Source: Croceivirga sp. (GTDB lineage Bacteria; Bacteroidota; Bacteroidia; Flavobacteriales; Flavobacteriaceae). From it: DNA of 64,000 nucleotides. The notes under the pieces were generated by a model. The model was given only the letters and a program-made list of their open reading frames with translations, ran no database searches and was not told the DNA's origin. The stretch is taken from assembly GCA_028284665.1 (NCBI GenBank), contig JANQRG010000045.1:1-64000 (forward strand), given 5' to 3'. Below, one piece after another: positions 9,058 to 17,980 of the stretch (within the stretch, counting starts at the first letter, position 1; each line of letters opens with the position of its first letter). The translations under genes were made by a program, and so were the position numbers.

Positions 9058-9171
9058 ATGGATATAACACTTCGAAATGAAATAATAGCATGGCTAACGA
9101 CCCTGGGATTACTTTTAGTATTCTTTCTGGTGGTCTTTTTGTATCGAAAATATAAGGCTTCCAAAAAGTAG
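9058..9171 (+). CDS. Small single-TM protein (37 aa), not in supplied ORF track
   Basis: ATG..TAG reading MDITLRNEIIAWLTTLGLLLVFFLVVFLYRKYKASKK; one TM helix plus basic tail. Confidence 0.4.
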   Translation: MDITLRNEIIAWLTTLGLLLVFFLVVFLYRKYKASKK

Positions 9172-9349
9172 GGAATTCCTTTAGAAATCGCCGGTCAGGT
9201 GCTCCGCCTCCCGGATTTTAATAAGACCCATAAGAGTAGTGACAATAGCATACTTTCTTTTCTCCTAAAAATACGATCATTCCCTATATTCTTTTTCCAT
9301 TTTAATGAAACATTAATAGTTTTAAGGATAGTAACACGGTAGATTTCAA

Positions 9350-9910
9350 ATGAAAAAGCAACAAGAGATTCCCAGGTGGTTACAGGAAGCCCGAAATAAA
9401 TGGACCTACACGGGAAAAGTACGCCCCCCCTTTGCAGAAACCCCTAAAAAAGGACAGCGTTCGGTATGGGATTTCCCCCGGCCTCCGGCCCTGGAACGGG
9501 AACCCCGTGAAATCCTGGTGAAGCATAATAATATTCCACTGGCCTCCACCCGAAACGCCCTAGCCATTTTAGAAACGGCTAGCCCGCCAACCTTTTATAT
9601 TCCTCCAACAGATATACAAATGGATCAGCTGCAAGCGGTTTCAAAACGAAGTTCCTTCTGCGAATGGAAAGGCAAGGCGGTGTATTGGGCACTCCGGTCA
9701 AGTCCCGACCAAATTGTGGGCTGGTCGTATCCCAATCCGCTTGAATCTTATACGCTTCTTACCAATCATATCGCTTTTTACCCACAACGTTTAGAATGCT
9801 TTATAGATAATGAATTGGTTCGGCCGCAACCCGGCGCTTTTTATGCCGGATGGATCACCAGCGATCTCTCTGGGCCTTTTAAGGGCGAGCCGGGAACCGG
9901 GCATTGGTAA
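9350..9910 (+). CDS. DUF427 domain-containing protein
   Basis: TRNALAILETASPPTFYIPPTDIQMDQL..FCEWKGKAVYWAL..AFYPQRLECFIDNELVRPQPGAFYAGWITSDLSGPFKGEPGTGHW. Confidence 0.85.
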   Translation: MKKQQEIPRWLQEARNKWTYTGKVRPPFAETPKKGQRSVWDFPRPPALEREPREILVKHNNIPLASTRNALAILETASPPTFYIPPTDIQMDQLQAVSKRSSFCEWKGKAVYWALRSSPDQIVGWSYPNPLESYTLLTNHIAFYPQRLECFIDNELVRPQPGAFYAGWITSDLSGPFKGEPGTGHW

Positions 9911-9957
9911 GGGGCAAGAATCCCTTGTAACGAAACCGATATTTTTTACACTAACCT

Positions 9958-9977
9958 AAAGGGAATAGTACCCTTTT
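9958..9977 (+). terminator. Terminator-like hairpin AAAGGG-N7-CCCTTTTTT
   Basis: 6-bp stem followed by T-run, downstream of the DUF427 gene. Confidence 0.4.
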
Positions 9978-10015
9978 TTCTTAGTTTTAAAATTGGAACA
10001 AAAAACAACACTACC

Positions 10016-11152
10016 ATGGATATTTTTGGAAAAATCAAGGAAAAACTCAGCAATGAATTTATTGATATTGTTGAGTGGTTAGACTATACGGACGATACCA
10101 TTGCGCATCGTTTTGAGCGGTATCAGAACGAAATTAAAAACGGGGCTAAACTGATCGTCCGGGAGGGGCAAACGGCTGTTTTTGTCAATGAAGGCCAATT
10201 GGCGGATGTATTCTCCCCGGGAACCTATGATCTAACGACCCAAAACCTTCCTATCCTTGCCACTTTAAAAGGTTGGAAATACGGTTTTAACTCCCCCTTC
10301 AAAGCGGAGGTGTATTTTGTAAACACGCATTTGTTCACCGATGAAAAATGGGGTACTAAAAATCCTGTTACCTTAAGTGATGCCCGTTTTGGTTTGGTGG
10401 AGATCCGCGCTTTCGGCACCTATGCCTTTCGCATTTCGGATGCCGGAAAGTTCATCATTGATATTGTGGGAACGGACAACAACTTTACCAATTTTGAGAT
10501 CAATGAGCACTTAAAGAGCCTTATCGCTACCCGATTTACGGATACCGTGGGTGAAGCCAACTTACCCATTGAACTGTACGCCGCAAACACCACTGAACTT
10601 TCGGAGACTTGCAAAGAGGTAATGGCACCGGAATTCGAATCGGTGGGCATCGCATTAGAAAAGTTTTTTATCGAGAATGTTTCCATGCCCGAAGATCTGA
10701 AGAAGGAAATCTTCGAGTACAGTCGCCTGGACAAACTGGATATGCAGAAGCTGGCCCAGTTCAAAGCGGCTAAAGCTATGGAAGCTGCCGCCAAAAACGA
10801 AGGCGGTACAGCAGGTGCCGGCATGGGTATGGGAATGGGCTTTGTGCTCGCCCAACAAATGGGTACTATGATGGGTGGCCCTATGGGACAGCAACAAGGC
10901 TTTCCTCAAGCCACCGGAGCTGCTGTACCTCCACCTATGCCCACACAGGTAATGTATTACTATGCCGTGAATGGCACCCAACAAGGGCCCGTTTCCATAG
11001 ACCAGCTAAGAGCCCTGTTTGCGGGAAGGACCATAAATCGGGAAAGCCTCGTTTGGAAGCAGGGCATGGCCAATTGGGCAGCACTACAGGAAGTTGAAGA
11101 GTTAAAGTCGTTCCTGGGAGGGAATACTCCCCCACCGCTTCCCGAAGGATAA
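10016..11152 (+). CDS. SPFH domain protein (virion core protein/YdjI-like) with C-terminal GYF_2/DUF4339 domain
   Basis: REGQTAVFVNEGQLADVFSPGTYDLTTQNLP..; Gly/Met-rich linker; C-term YYYAVNGTQQGPVSIDQLRALFAGRTINRESLVWKQGMANWAAL. Confidence 0.85.
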   Translation: MDIFGKIKEKLSNEFIDIVEWLDYTDDTIAHRFERYQNEIKNGAKLIVREGQTAVFVNEGQLADVFSPGTYDLTTQNLPILATLKGWKYGFNSPFKAEVYFVNTHLFTDEKWGTKNPVTLSDARFGLVEIRAFGTYAFRISDAGKFIIDIVGTDNNFTNFEINEHLKSLIATRFTDTVGEANLPIELYAANTTELSETCKEVMAPEFESVGIALEKFFIENVSMPEDLKKEIFEYSRLDKLDMQKLAQFKAAKAMEAAAKNEGGTAGAGMGMGMGFVLAQQMGTMMGGPMGQQQGFPQATGAAVPPPMPTQVMYYYAVNGTQQGPVSIDQLRALFAGRTINRESLVWKQGMANWAALQEVEELKSFLGGNTPPPLPEG

Positions 11153-11163
11153 CCTGTAAAAGC

Positions 11164-11187
11164 TCCCCTCCTCAGTTGAGGAGGGGA
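11164..11187. repeat. Palindrome TCCCCTCCTC-AGTT-GAGGAGGGGA after SPFH gene
   Basis: 10-bp perfect arms, 12 nt after the stop codon; could also act as terminator. Confidence 0.5.
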
Positions 11188-11238
11188 ATGAATTTCGACC
11201 AAAGTGTCGGAAGAAAGGGGAGGTTGGAAATAAACCAC

Positions 11239-11268
11239 CCCTCCGTCTCCCGCTTTGCGGGAGCCACC
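11239..11268. repeat. Dispersed intergenic palindromic element CCCTCCGT-CTCCCGC-TTT-GCGGGAG-CCACC
   Basis: 7-bp arms, flanks match reverse complement of the 254-310 element. Confidence 0.55.
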
Positions 11269-11316
11269 TTTGCCCAGCTGGAATGGGTAGCAAAACGAGG
11301 AATCCTCAATTGAAAG

Positions 11317-11336
11317 ATTCCCGCCTTTGCGGGAAT
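11317..11336. repeat. Palindrome ATTCCCGC-CTTT-GCGGGAAT
   Basis: 8-bp perfect arms immediately upstream of the zinc-ribbon gene start. Confidence 0.55.
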
Positions 11337-11342
11337 GACAAC

Positions 11343-12434
11343 ATGGAAGAACAACAAATTAAAAACACCGAACTCAAAAAAGCCTGTAGCAATTGCGGGG
11401 CAGAGATGCGATATCTGCCCGGCACAAGGCATATTACCTGTGATTATTGTGGGCATCAGGAAACCATTGAAAAGGACGAAAACGGTTTTAAAGAGTTAGA
11501 ACTCTACCCCTACCTAAACCAAATGGGGGCACTAAGGCACAGCGAAGGGCTAACCCTATTAACCTGTAGAAACTGTGGTGCCGTCCAACATGTGGAAGAA
11601 ACCTACAAATCGCTCCATTGCGTGTATTGTAGTACGCCTTTAATTCTGGAAGATCAATATAAGGAGGATTGGATTTTACCCGGTGCTGTCCTACCCTTTC
11701 AAATTGACAAAAAGAGATCCTACCAAATCTTTCAAAGATGGGTCAAAAGCCTTTGGTTTGCTCCCAACAAGCTGAAAAAAGCGGCACTCGACCCACAATT
11801 TACCAAAGGCCTCTATTTACCCTATTGGACCTTTGACGCCCAGTTACAAGCCCGTTATACCGGTCAGCGAGGAGAATACTACTATGAGACCAAAAAGGTA
11901 CGGAATGCGAAGGGAAAAGTGGTACAACAACGGGTGCGAAAAACGCGCTGGTATCCGGCTTCCGGTCAGATCTCCGGATTTGTGGACGACACCCTGGTAG
12001 AAGCCTCCAAACAGCGAAAGGGAAGGGTACCCGCTAAAATAGCACGTTGGAACTTAAAACTATTGCAGCCCTTTAATTCCAGTTTTTTACGGGGTTTTGT
12101 CACTGAAAAATATACCATCCCCTTAAAACAAGGGCATTTGGTAGCCAAAAAAGAAGCGGAGCAAATCGCCAGGCGTTGGTGCCGCCGGGATATTGGCGGT
12201 GATACCCAACGGATTACGCGGATGGATATGCAATTATCCGATGAAACCTTCAAACATATTTTACTCCCGGTATATATTAGTGCTTACAGATACAACGGCA
12301 AAGAGTATAGCTTTTTTGTCAACGGAGAGAATGGTGCTATCTCCGGCACCCGACCTTACAGCTTTTGGAAGATATTCTTTGCCGTATTGCTCGGTATTTT
12401 GGTGATAGCCACGATCGTCCTTTTTAGCAAATAA
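11343..12434 (+). CDS. TFIIB-type zinc ribbon protein with C-terminal TM helix (YdjG-like)
   Basis: Zinc ribbons CSNCGAEMRYLPGTRHITCDYCG and CRNCGAVQHVEETYKSLHCVYCS; C-term TM FFAVLLGILVIATIVLF; start moved to ATG 11343 because the longer ORF runs through a palindromic repeat. Confidence 0.8.
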   Translation: MEEQQIKNTELKKACSNCGAEMRYLPGTRHITCDYCGHQETIEKDENGFKELELYPYLNQMGALRHSEGLTLLTCRNCGAVQHVEETYKSLHCVYCSTPLILEDQYKEDWILPGAVLPFQIDKKRSYQIFQRWVKSLWFAPNKLKKAALDPQFTKGLYLPYWTFDAQLQARYTGQRGEYYYETKKVRNAKGKVVQQRVRKTRWYPASGQISGFVDDTLVEASKQRKGRVPAKIARWNLKLLQPFNSSFLRGFVTEKYTIPLKQGHLVAKKEAEQIARRWCRRDIGGDTQRITRMDMQLSDETFKHILLPVYISAYRYNGKEYSFFVNGENGAISGTRPYSFWKIFFAVLLGILVIATIVLFSK

Positions 12435-12446
12435 CAAATCACTCAA

Positions 12447-12887
12447 ATGAAAAAAGTAGTTTTCGTAGTATTCTTATTCTCAGTCCTTGCCTTTACCCAG
12501 ACTGCTCCAAATGAGCAAGATAAGAAGGCCATTAAAGAAATGCTGATGGCCCAGCAAAAGGCGTGGAACAATTATGATATTGAAGCCTTTATGAAAGGGT
12601 ATTGGAGATCGGATGAACTTACTTTTTATGGAAGCGGTGGTGTTATCAAAGGATGGCAAGCTACCTTAGAACGCTATAAAAAAAGCTATCCCACCAAGGA
12701 TCATTTTGGGAAATTGGACTTTGTTTTTAATGAGATCGCACCGATTTCCGAAGGGGTTTATTACGTTATGGGCGAATACTATCTAAGCAGAACGGTTGGG
12801 GATACCAACGGCATCTTTATGTTGGTCGTAAAGAAAATTGAGGGAGAATGGAAAGTCATTGCGGATACTTCGGCTAAAGTGAAATAA
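12447..12887 (+). CDS. NTF2-like/DUF4440 family secreted protein
   Basis: Signal peptide; AIKEMLMAQQKAWNNYDIEAFMKGYWRSDELTFYGSGGVIKGWQATLERYKK. Confidence 0.8.
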   Translation: MKKVVFVVFLFSVLAFTQTAPNEQDKKAIKEMLMAQQKAWNNYDIEAFMKGYWRSDELTFYGSGGVIKGWQATLERYKKSYPTKDHFGKLDFVFNEIAPISEGVYYVMGEYYLSRTVGDTNGIFMLVVKKIEGEWKVIADTSAKVK

Positions 12888-12944
12888 GATACTACAACAA
12901 GTATGGTAAAAGAGATGCTTCACTTTGTTAAGCATGACAAAACA

Positions 12945-13105
12945 CTAACGGAAGACGAAACCAACTGCGCCACCACCATCAAACCGAATGGTATATTCTA
13001 AGTTGCCCTGTACGCTGCCCCATTTAGAGACGGTAATAGCAGTATTCCCCTGATTCCTCACCACGAGTTACTTCCGGAAGTGTCCAACGCGAAATTCCCG
13101 GGCCA
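12945..13105 (-). pseudogene. Frameshifted C-terminal remnant of a lactonase (7-bladed beta-propeller) gene
   Basis: Minus-strand reading WPGNFALDTSGS / LVVRNQGNTAITVSKWGSVQGNLEYTIRFDGGGAVGFVFR* aligns across a frameshift with DWPRNFVVDPTGNYVLVANQRSNNITVFKRNIEQGTLEYTSQFEVGSPVCLVFLN* of the intact gene at 17981-19117. Confidence 0.75.
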
Positions 13106-13180
13106 GGGTTGGCTACTTTTAACTTGATTTTTAGGCTTTTTGGAGTCCCCTTTTCTATTTTTAGGGGATAAAAATTCCAC

Positions 13181-13684
13181 TTGAAGAAATTCATTCCTTT
13201 TTGTCTTTTGCTATGGGTAGTTGCCTGTCAACAACCTTCCAACACCGGTTCCTGGCAGGTGGTTTTAAAAACGGACGCAGATGGTAGGGCTATTATAGGT
13301 TCTAAGGAGGCATTGATCAATGCGATTCGAAAGGGCAGCGACCTTAAGATTGGTTGGGGAGTACAACGGGAAGACCTGTCTATAGAACATCTTTCCGAAC
13401 CCATTTGGTTAGCCGTCCTTAGCGAACAAGAGGTAATGGCACACCTCAATCCCCAGGTATTATCCGCTATTGATTGGGACGATCTTAATGCGAACTATGA
13501 AGATCCCGCCTTGTTATCTCAGGAGTGGCGGGTGGTGTTGACCACAAAGGGAGATTTTGATGCCGTTTGGTACGATAGAAAAGCAGACACTATCGTCCGG
13601 AGATGGCCTCAAAAACATATCATGACCTGGTTTGCCAAAGGAAATACCTCTCAGGAGGTGGTCCCGTTATTTGCTCCGGAATAA
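13181..13684 (+). CDS. Hypothetical lipoprotein
   Basis: TTG start; MKKFIPFCLLLWVVACQQ lipobox; 167 aa. Confidence 0.6.
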   Translation: MKKFIPFCLLLWVVACQQPSNTGSWQVVLKTDADGRAIIGSKEALINAIRKGSDLKIGWGVQREDLSIEHLSEPIWLAVLSEQEVMAHLNPQVLSAIDWDDLNANYEDPALLSQEWRVVLTTKGDFDAVWYDRKADTIVRRWPQKHIMTWFAKGNTSQEVVPLFAPE

Positions 13685-13820
13685 TACTGTTTCGATCTCC
13701 CGCCGAAAAGCCCAATGGTTTCGTGGCAAAAAACACCAGGGCTCAAAACACTTATGGTGCATAGCATTGGCGGTACGTTAAAATCAACCCTTTTAGTGGC
13801 ATTTTTTAGTACATTTAAAT

Positions 13821-14576
13821 ATGCTTAAACCACTTTCCTTGATCACTTTTTTTGTTGTCTTAAACATGGGTATAGGACGCATGTTTCAGGAAAGTTTGGG
13901 CATTGTTTGTTTTTCAGAATTATCCATCCTGGCCATCACCAGTTTCTTTTTTTGGAGCCTTTCCGCAAAACAGGTGAAGGAATGGTCTCAAAAATGGGTT
14001 ATTACAACGCACGGAAGGAATTTTTTCATTCAGGGCGGATTAGGAATGTCTGCCACGGCGCTTAATATTGTGATAGGACAAGTACTGGTCATTTTTGTCA
14101 TGACCACTGTATATCAGTGTACTTCTCCCAGTTTTGACTTCCTTAATGCCAGCCTTACCAACAATGTAGCGGTAAACCTGCTCTGTTATTTTGCCTTACT
14201 CTTCTATTTTACGGATACGAAAAGTACAACCCGGAAACAGCCGTCAGCCAAAAGAACCAACCGTTCCATCAAGGTCACCAAAAAAGGGGCTCAGTTTATA
14301 TTGGCTGCTGAAGAGGTCATTTATGTAGAAACCAGTAACAATTGTATAATTTTTCATACCGAGAAAGGCAAGTTTGTAAAATATCAAAGTCTCAAATCCC
14401 TCTCGGAGAGCCTTTGTCCAACCACTTTTAAACGAATTCATCGTTCTTGCCTGCTCAACATTTCTTTTGTTGATTCTTTTCAAAAGAACAAAAACGGGGA
14501 TGGCACCGTTCTTTTGAAAACCGGTGAACAGCTGAAGTTCAGCAGGACCTATTTCCGTAATATTTTGCTGAACTAA
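13821..14576 (+). CDS. Membrane-anchored LytTR family DNA-binding regulator
   Basis: N-terminal TM segments; C-term AAEEVIYVETSNNCIIFHTEKGKFVKYQSLKSLSESL..FKRIHRSCLLNISFVDSFQKNKNGDGTVLLKTGEQLKFSRTYF. Confidence 0.85.
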   Translation: MLKPLSLITFFVVLNMGIGRMFQESLGIVCFSELSILAITSFFFWSLSAKQVKEWSQKWVITTHGRNFFIQGGLGMSATALNIVIGQVLVIFVMTTVYQCTSPSFDFLNASLTNNVAVNLLCYFALLFYFTDTKSTTRKQPSAKRTNRSIKVTKKGAQFILAAEEVIYVETSNNCIIFHTEKGKFVKYQSLKSLSESLCPTTFKRIHRSCLLNISFVDSFQKNKNGDGTVLLKTGEQLKFSRTYFRNILLN

Positions 14577-14618
14577 ACAGCCTTTTACCCTCTTTTTTCC
14601 GCGACTGACACTGCTTTA

Positions 14619-14650
14619 TTGGCATGTGCAATGATCGAAAATTAGTTTTG
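14619..14650 (+). promoter_or_regulatory. Bacteroidota-type promoter TTG-N21-TAGTTTTG
   Basis: Matches the TTG..TAnnTTTG consensus just upstream of the DUF5916 gene start. Confidence 0.4.
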
Positions 14651-14655
14651 GTCAA

Positions 14656-16896
14656 ATGCCAATGATGAGACACTTTTTGCTATTGTCTTTCCTTTTGTTG
14701 TCGATCCCTTATGTATTCGGGCAGGAGTATTTACAAAGTAGTGAAACCATTCAAAAGACCAATCACACCCTTGTCCTTGATGGAAGACTGAACGAAGCCT
14801 TATGGGAATCGGCAAAGCAATTCAACTTTATGGAGTGGCGTCCCAATTGGGGGGCAAAGGACAGCCTGACTACCCTATACATCACTTTTGATGATGCTTA
14901 CCTCTATGTGGGTTTGGATGCCAAGGATCCCCACCCGGAGAAAATCATAAGTAGGAACCTTATCCGGGATGGATGGTATGGCGATGATTATTTTGCCTTT
15001 CAAATCGACCCGAACCGGACCCAAAAAAATGCATTTGTTTTTAGTATCTATCCTACGGGAGCACGCTATGATATGGCCATCGCCAACAACAATATCCCCT
15101 TAGGACGTGCCACGAACAACGTGGCTTATGATATGATTTGGGAAGGAAAAACCCAGCTAACTTCCGAGGGATGGCAGGCGGAATATCGTATCCCCATTTC
15201 AAATCTTCGCTTTGAGATACGGGAAGGTCAGGTGACAGCGGCTATTTCCGTACAGCGGACTATTAATTACGAAAACAAACTATTGGTGTATCCGGAGATC
15301 CCACAAAACATCCCGGGGGCCAACGGCATGCCATCGCTCAAAAAACCCGTAATATTCTCGGGCTTACAACCCAAAAAAGATTTACAGATAACGCCCTACT
15401 TGCTCGGAACAACCAGCAGTGCATATACGCTAAATGACATTCTGGGGTCATATGCCAAACAATCCCTAGAAGAAATAGATGCCGGTCTGGATGTTCGCCT
15501 GGGAATTACACCCAGCCTTACCCTGGATGCTACGCTAAATACCGACTTTTCTCAGGTAGAAATTGACGATCAGCTGGTAAACCTGAGCCGTTCCTCTTTA
15601 TTTTTTCCGGAGCGAAGAAAGTTTTTTCAGGAACAAGCCGGCCTTTTCGACTTTAATCTGGGGATTCTCTCCCAGCTTTTTTACAGCAGGACAATAGGGA
15701 TAAAAGAAGGGGAACTGGTTCCCATAATCGGCGGGGTCCGGCTTACGGGAGAGCTGGGGAACTGGGATATTGGACTGTTATCACTACAAACGGAAGGCAT
15801 TCGTCTGGCCGAAGAAGCACTTCCTTCTGAAAACTTTAGTGTACTTCGATTGCGTAAGAAAATGTTTAACGATCGATCCTTTCTCGGTATAATGGCCACG
15901 CAGGAAATTCGCTCAAATTATATCAATGCCGCCCTGGGTGTGGACGGTATGGTGGATCTTGGAAACGATAACTTTTTTATTGGCTCCTTAACGACTAGTG
16001 TTGAAGGGGAAGACTATACTACCCTCCCATTTGATGTATGGCAGAATTCCCGATTAGCGATAATGATCGATAAACGCAAACAGGATAACTGGTTTTACCG
16101 AGCGGCCTATGAGTTTTCAGGTACGGCATTTAATCCCAGCATGGCTTTTCTGTTACGGGAAAACCATCATAACCTGTATCTGCAACTCAACAGGGGAAAA
16201 TTTAACAACGACCGGGAGGCACATACGTTTCAATACCAACGTTGGATGTTAATCAACTCGGACACCTACTATACCACAAATTTCTCGGATCTGTTGACGT
16301 GGTACAACCGTAGTCAATGGAGCGGACGTTTTTTTAACGGAGATGAGATCGCTGTTTTCGGGCAACTGCAATATGAGTTCCTGGAAGCGCCCTTAGAATT
16401 CTCTCCCGAAGTTACTATTCCTGAAGGGAGTTATTTCTTTCCCTTCTTTGGTGCCAGTTACACTCCCGGTTCACAGCGCCAAATCAAAGTTCCAATCGCT
16501 TTGGAATACGGGAATTTTTTCGATGGGGAAAACCTGGAAATACGATTGTCCCCGGAGTGGAATTTTAACGAACATCTTACCCTGGAAGGCTCCTGGCGTA
16601 TCAACTACCTGAATTTTGCTGAAAGAAACGTTCGGGAATGGATCAATGTTACCCAGCTGCGCTTGAATTGGGCGTACAATTTGCACCTTTCCGGAAGTGT
16701 AACTAGCCAGTACAATTCTATTGTAGATCAGGTGTTTACCGCAATTCGCTTACGCTACAATTTTAGGGATGGACACGATCTGTATTTGGTATACAACCAG
16801 GACTTTAATACCGAGAGAATGCTGCAATTACCACGATTACCGTTCTACAATAATCAATTGTTCTCGGTAAAATACAGCTATACTTTTATCAAATAA
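14656..16896 (+). CDS. DUF5916 / carbohydrate-binding family 9-like outer membrane protein
   Basis: HTLVLDGRLNEALWESAKQFNFMEWRPNWGAKDSLTTLYITFDDAYLYVGLDAKDPHPEKI; TDFSQVEIDDQLVNLSRSSLFFPERRKFFQEQAGLF; C-term beta-barrel. Confidence 0.85.
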   Translation: MPMMRHFLLLSFLLLSIPYVFGQEYLQSSETIQKTNHTLVLDGRLNEALWESAKQFNFMEWRPNWGAKDSLTTLYITFDDAYLYVGLDAKDPHPEKIISRNLIRDGWYGDDYFAFQIDPNRTQKNAFVFSIYPTGARYDMAIANNNIPLGRATNNVAYDMIWEGKTQLTSEGWQAEYRIPISNLRFEIREGQVTAAISVQRTINYENKLLVYPEIPQNIPGANGMPSLKKPVIFSGLQPKKDLQITPYLLGTTSSAYTLNDILGSYAKQSLEEIDAGLDVRLGITPSLTLDATLNTDFSQVEIDDQLVNLSRSSLFFPERRKFFQEQAGLFDFNLGILSQLFYSRTIGIKEGELVPIIGGVRLTGELGNWDIGLLSLQTEGIRLAEEALPSENFSVLRLRKKMFNDRSFLGIMATQEIRSNYINAALGVDGMVDLGNDNFFIGSLTTSVEGEDYTTLPFDVWQNSRLAIMIDKRKQDNWFYRAAYEFSGTAFNPSMAFLLRENHHNLYLQLNRGKFNNDREAHTFQYQRWMLINSDTYYTTNFSDLLTWYNRSQWSGRFFNGDEIAVFGQLQYEFLEAPLEFSPEVTIPEGSYFFPFFGASYTPGSQRQIKVPIALEYGNFFDGENLEIRLSPEWNFNEHLTLEGSWRINYLNFAERNVREWINVTQLRLNWAYNLHLSGSVTSQYNSIVDQVFTAIRLRYNFRDGHDLYLVYNQDFNTERMLQLPRLPFYNNQLFSVKYSYTFIK

Positions 16897-16994
16897 CCGT
16901 TTTTGTGGGGATAGTGCCGGGTGCTAGTTTAACATCCATTAACAGGATGTATTGAAAAAATTAAATACATTTCATCCACCTGATACACCAATAC

Positions 16995-17951
16995 ATGCGG
17001 TATTTCGTTACAATCCTATTACTGCTTTCTATCACTATCCATGGGCAAGACCGCACCTTAACCCAGCTTCCTTTTGAAAAGGACCTTATCCCGGAAGGGA
17101 TAGCGGTTGATATTAAAAACCAAAAGGTTTTTTTTAATAGCCTTCGGAAGAATACCATCCTCCGATGCAATTTAGATGGCTCCGAGCCGGAGGAATTCCT
17201 GGAACCCAACGGCTATGACTACCTATCCGGTTTTGGGATGACGATTCAAGGTGATACCTTGTATGCTTTGGGCAATTCATTACCCAAAAAGAATAACACC
17301 TCTATCTTGCTCTTGCTGCATCGGGAAACCGGAGCGCTATTCGATTCCTACAAGGTAAACGATACCACCACGATTTACCTTAATGATCTTGCAGTGGGGG
17401 AATACGGAGAAGTGTACATCACTGATTCTGAAAGTGATGCTATTTATTCCTTAAATCATAACACAAAGCAGCTTGAGGTCTTTTTTCAACATCCTGAAAT
17501 ACAGTATTCCAATGGGATAGCCCTTTCGGATAAAGGAAACCTACTGTATCTCGCCTCCTATGCTCATGGTATACGTATCCTGAATCTTGCTACCAAAGAA
17601 CTCGTAAATGGGGCAAATCAATACAAGGGGATCGATGGCATGAAATACTACAACAACCACTTAGTGGCTATCGTTAATGGAAACCGGGATGGCAGTAAGA
17701 ACGGGGTATACCGTTACCGTCTTTCAGATGATGGTCAGACCGTTGAAACTGGAGAAAAGATAATGGATCTTGAAGATCCCTCCGATATTCCTACTACGCT
17801 GGATATTGATAAAGACGCCCTTTATTTTGTGGCGGATACACAACTGGATAATTTTGACCAGGAGACCAATGAAATTGTAGATTGGTCCTTGCTGAAGCCG
17901 TATGACTTGGTACGATTAAATGTGAAAACTATGGTAGATCCTAAGCACTAG
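16995..17951 (+). CDS. SMP-30/NHL-like beta-propeller secreted protein
   Basis: Signal peptide; repeats such as LPFEKDLIPEGIAVDIKNQKVFFNSLRKNTILRCNLDGSEPEEF and YSNGIALSDKGNLLYLASY. Confidence 0.7.
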   Translation: MRYFVTILLLLSITIHGQDRTLTQLPFEKDLIPEGIAVDIKNQKVFFNSLRKNTILRCNLDGSEPEEFLEPNGYDYLSGFGMTIQGDTLYALGNSLPKKNNTSILLLLHRETGALFDSYKVNDTTTIYLNDLAVGEYGEVYITDSESDAIYSLNHNTKQLEVFFQHPEIQYSNGIALSDKGNLLYLASYAHGIRILNLATKELVNGANQYKGIDGMKYYNNHLVAIVNGNRDGSKNGVYRYRLSDDGQTVETGEKIMDLEDPSDIPTTLDIDKDALYFVADTQLDNFDQETNEIVDWSLLKPYDLVRLNVKTMVDPKH

Positions 17952-17980
17952 TCGCTTTTCGATCGTTTTCTTAGCCAGGG

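Noticed and set aside
10420-10984. Minus-strand ORFs (134 and 109 aa) opposite the SPFH gene
   Set aside because: Antisense to a conserved coding region, low-complexity composition, no family signature
11283-11342. N-terminal extension of the zinc-ribbon ORF (GSKTRNPQLKDSRLCGNDN)
   Set aside because: It translates straight through the palindrome at 11317-11336; ATG 11343 begins the conserved protein
16932-16950. ACATCC..GGATGT inverted repeat upstream of the NHL-like gene
   Set aside because: Only 6-bp arms with no T-run or repeated copy; likely chance
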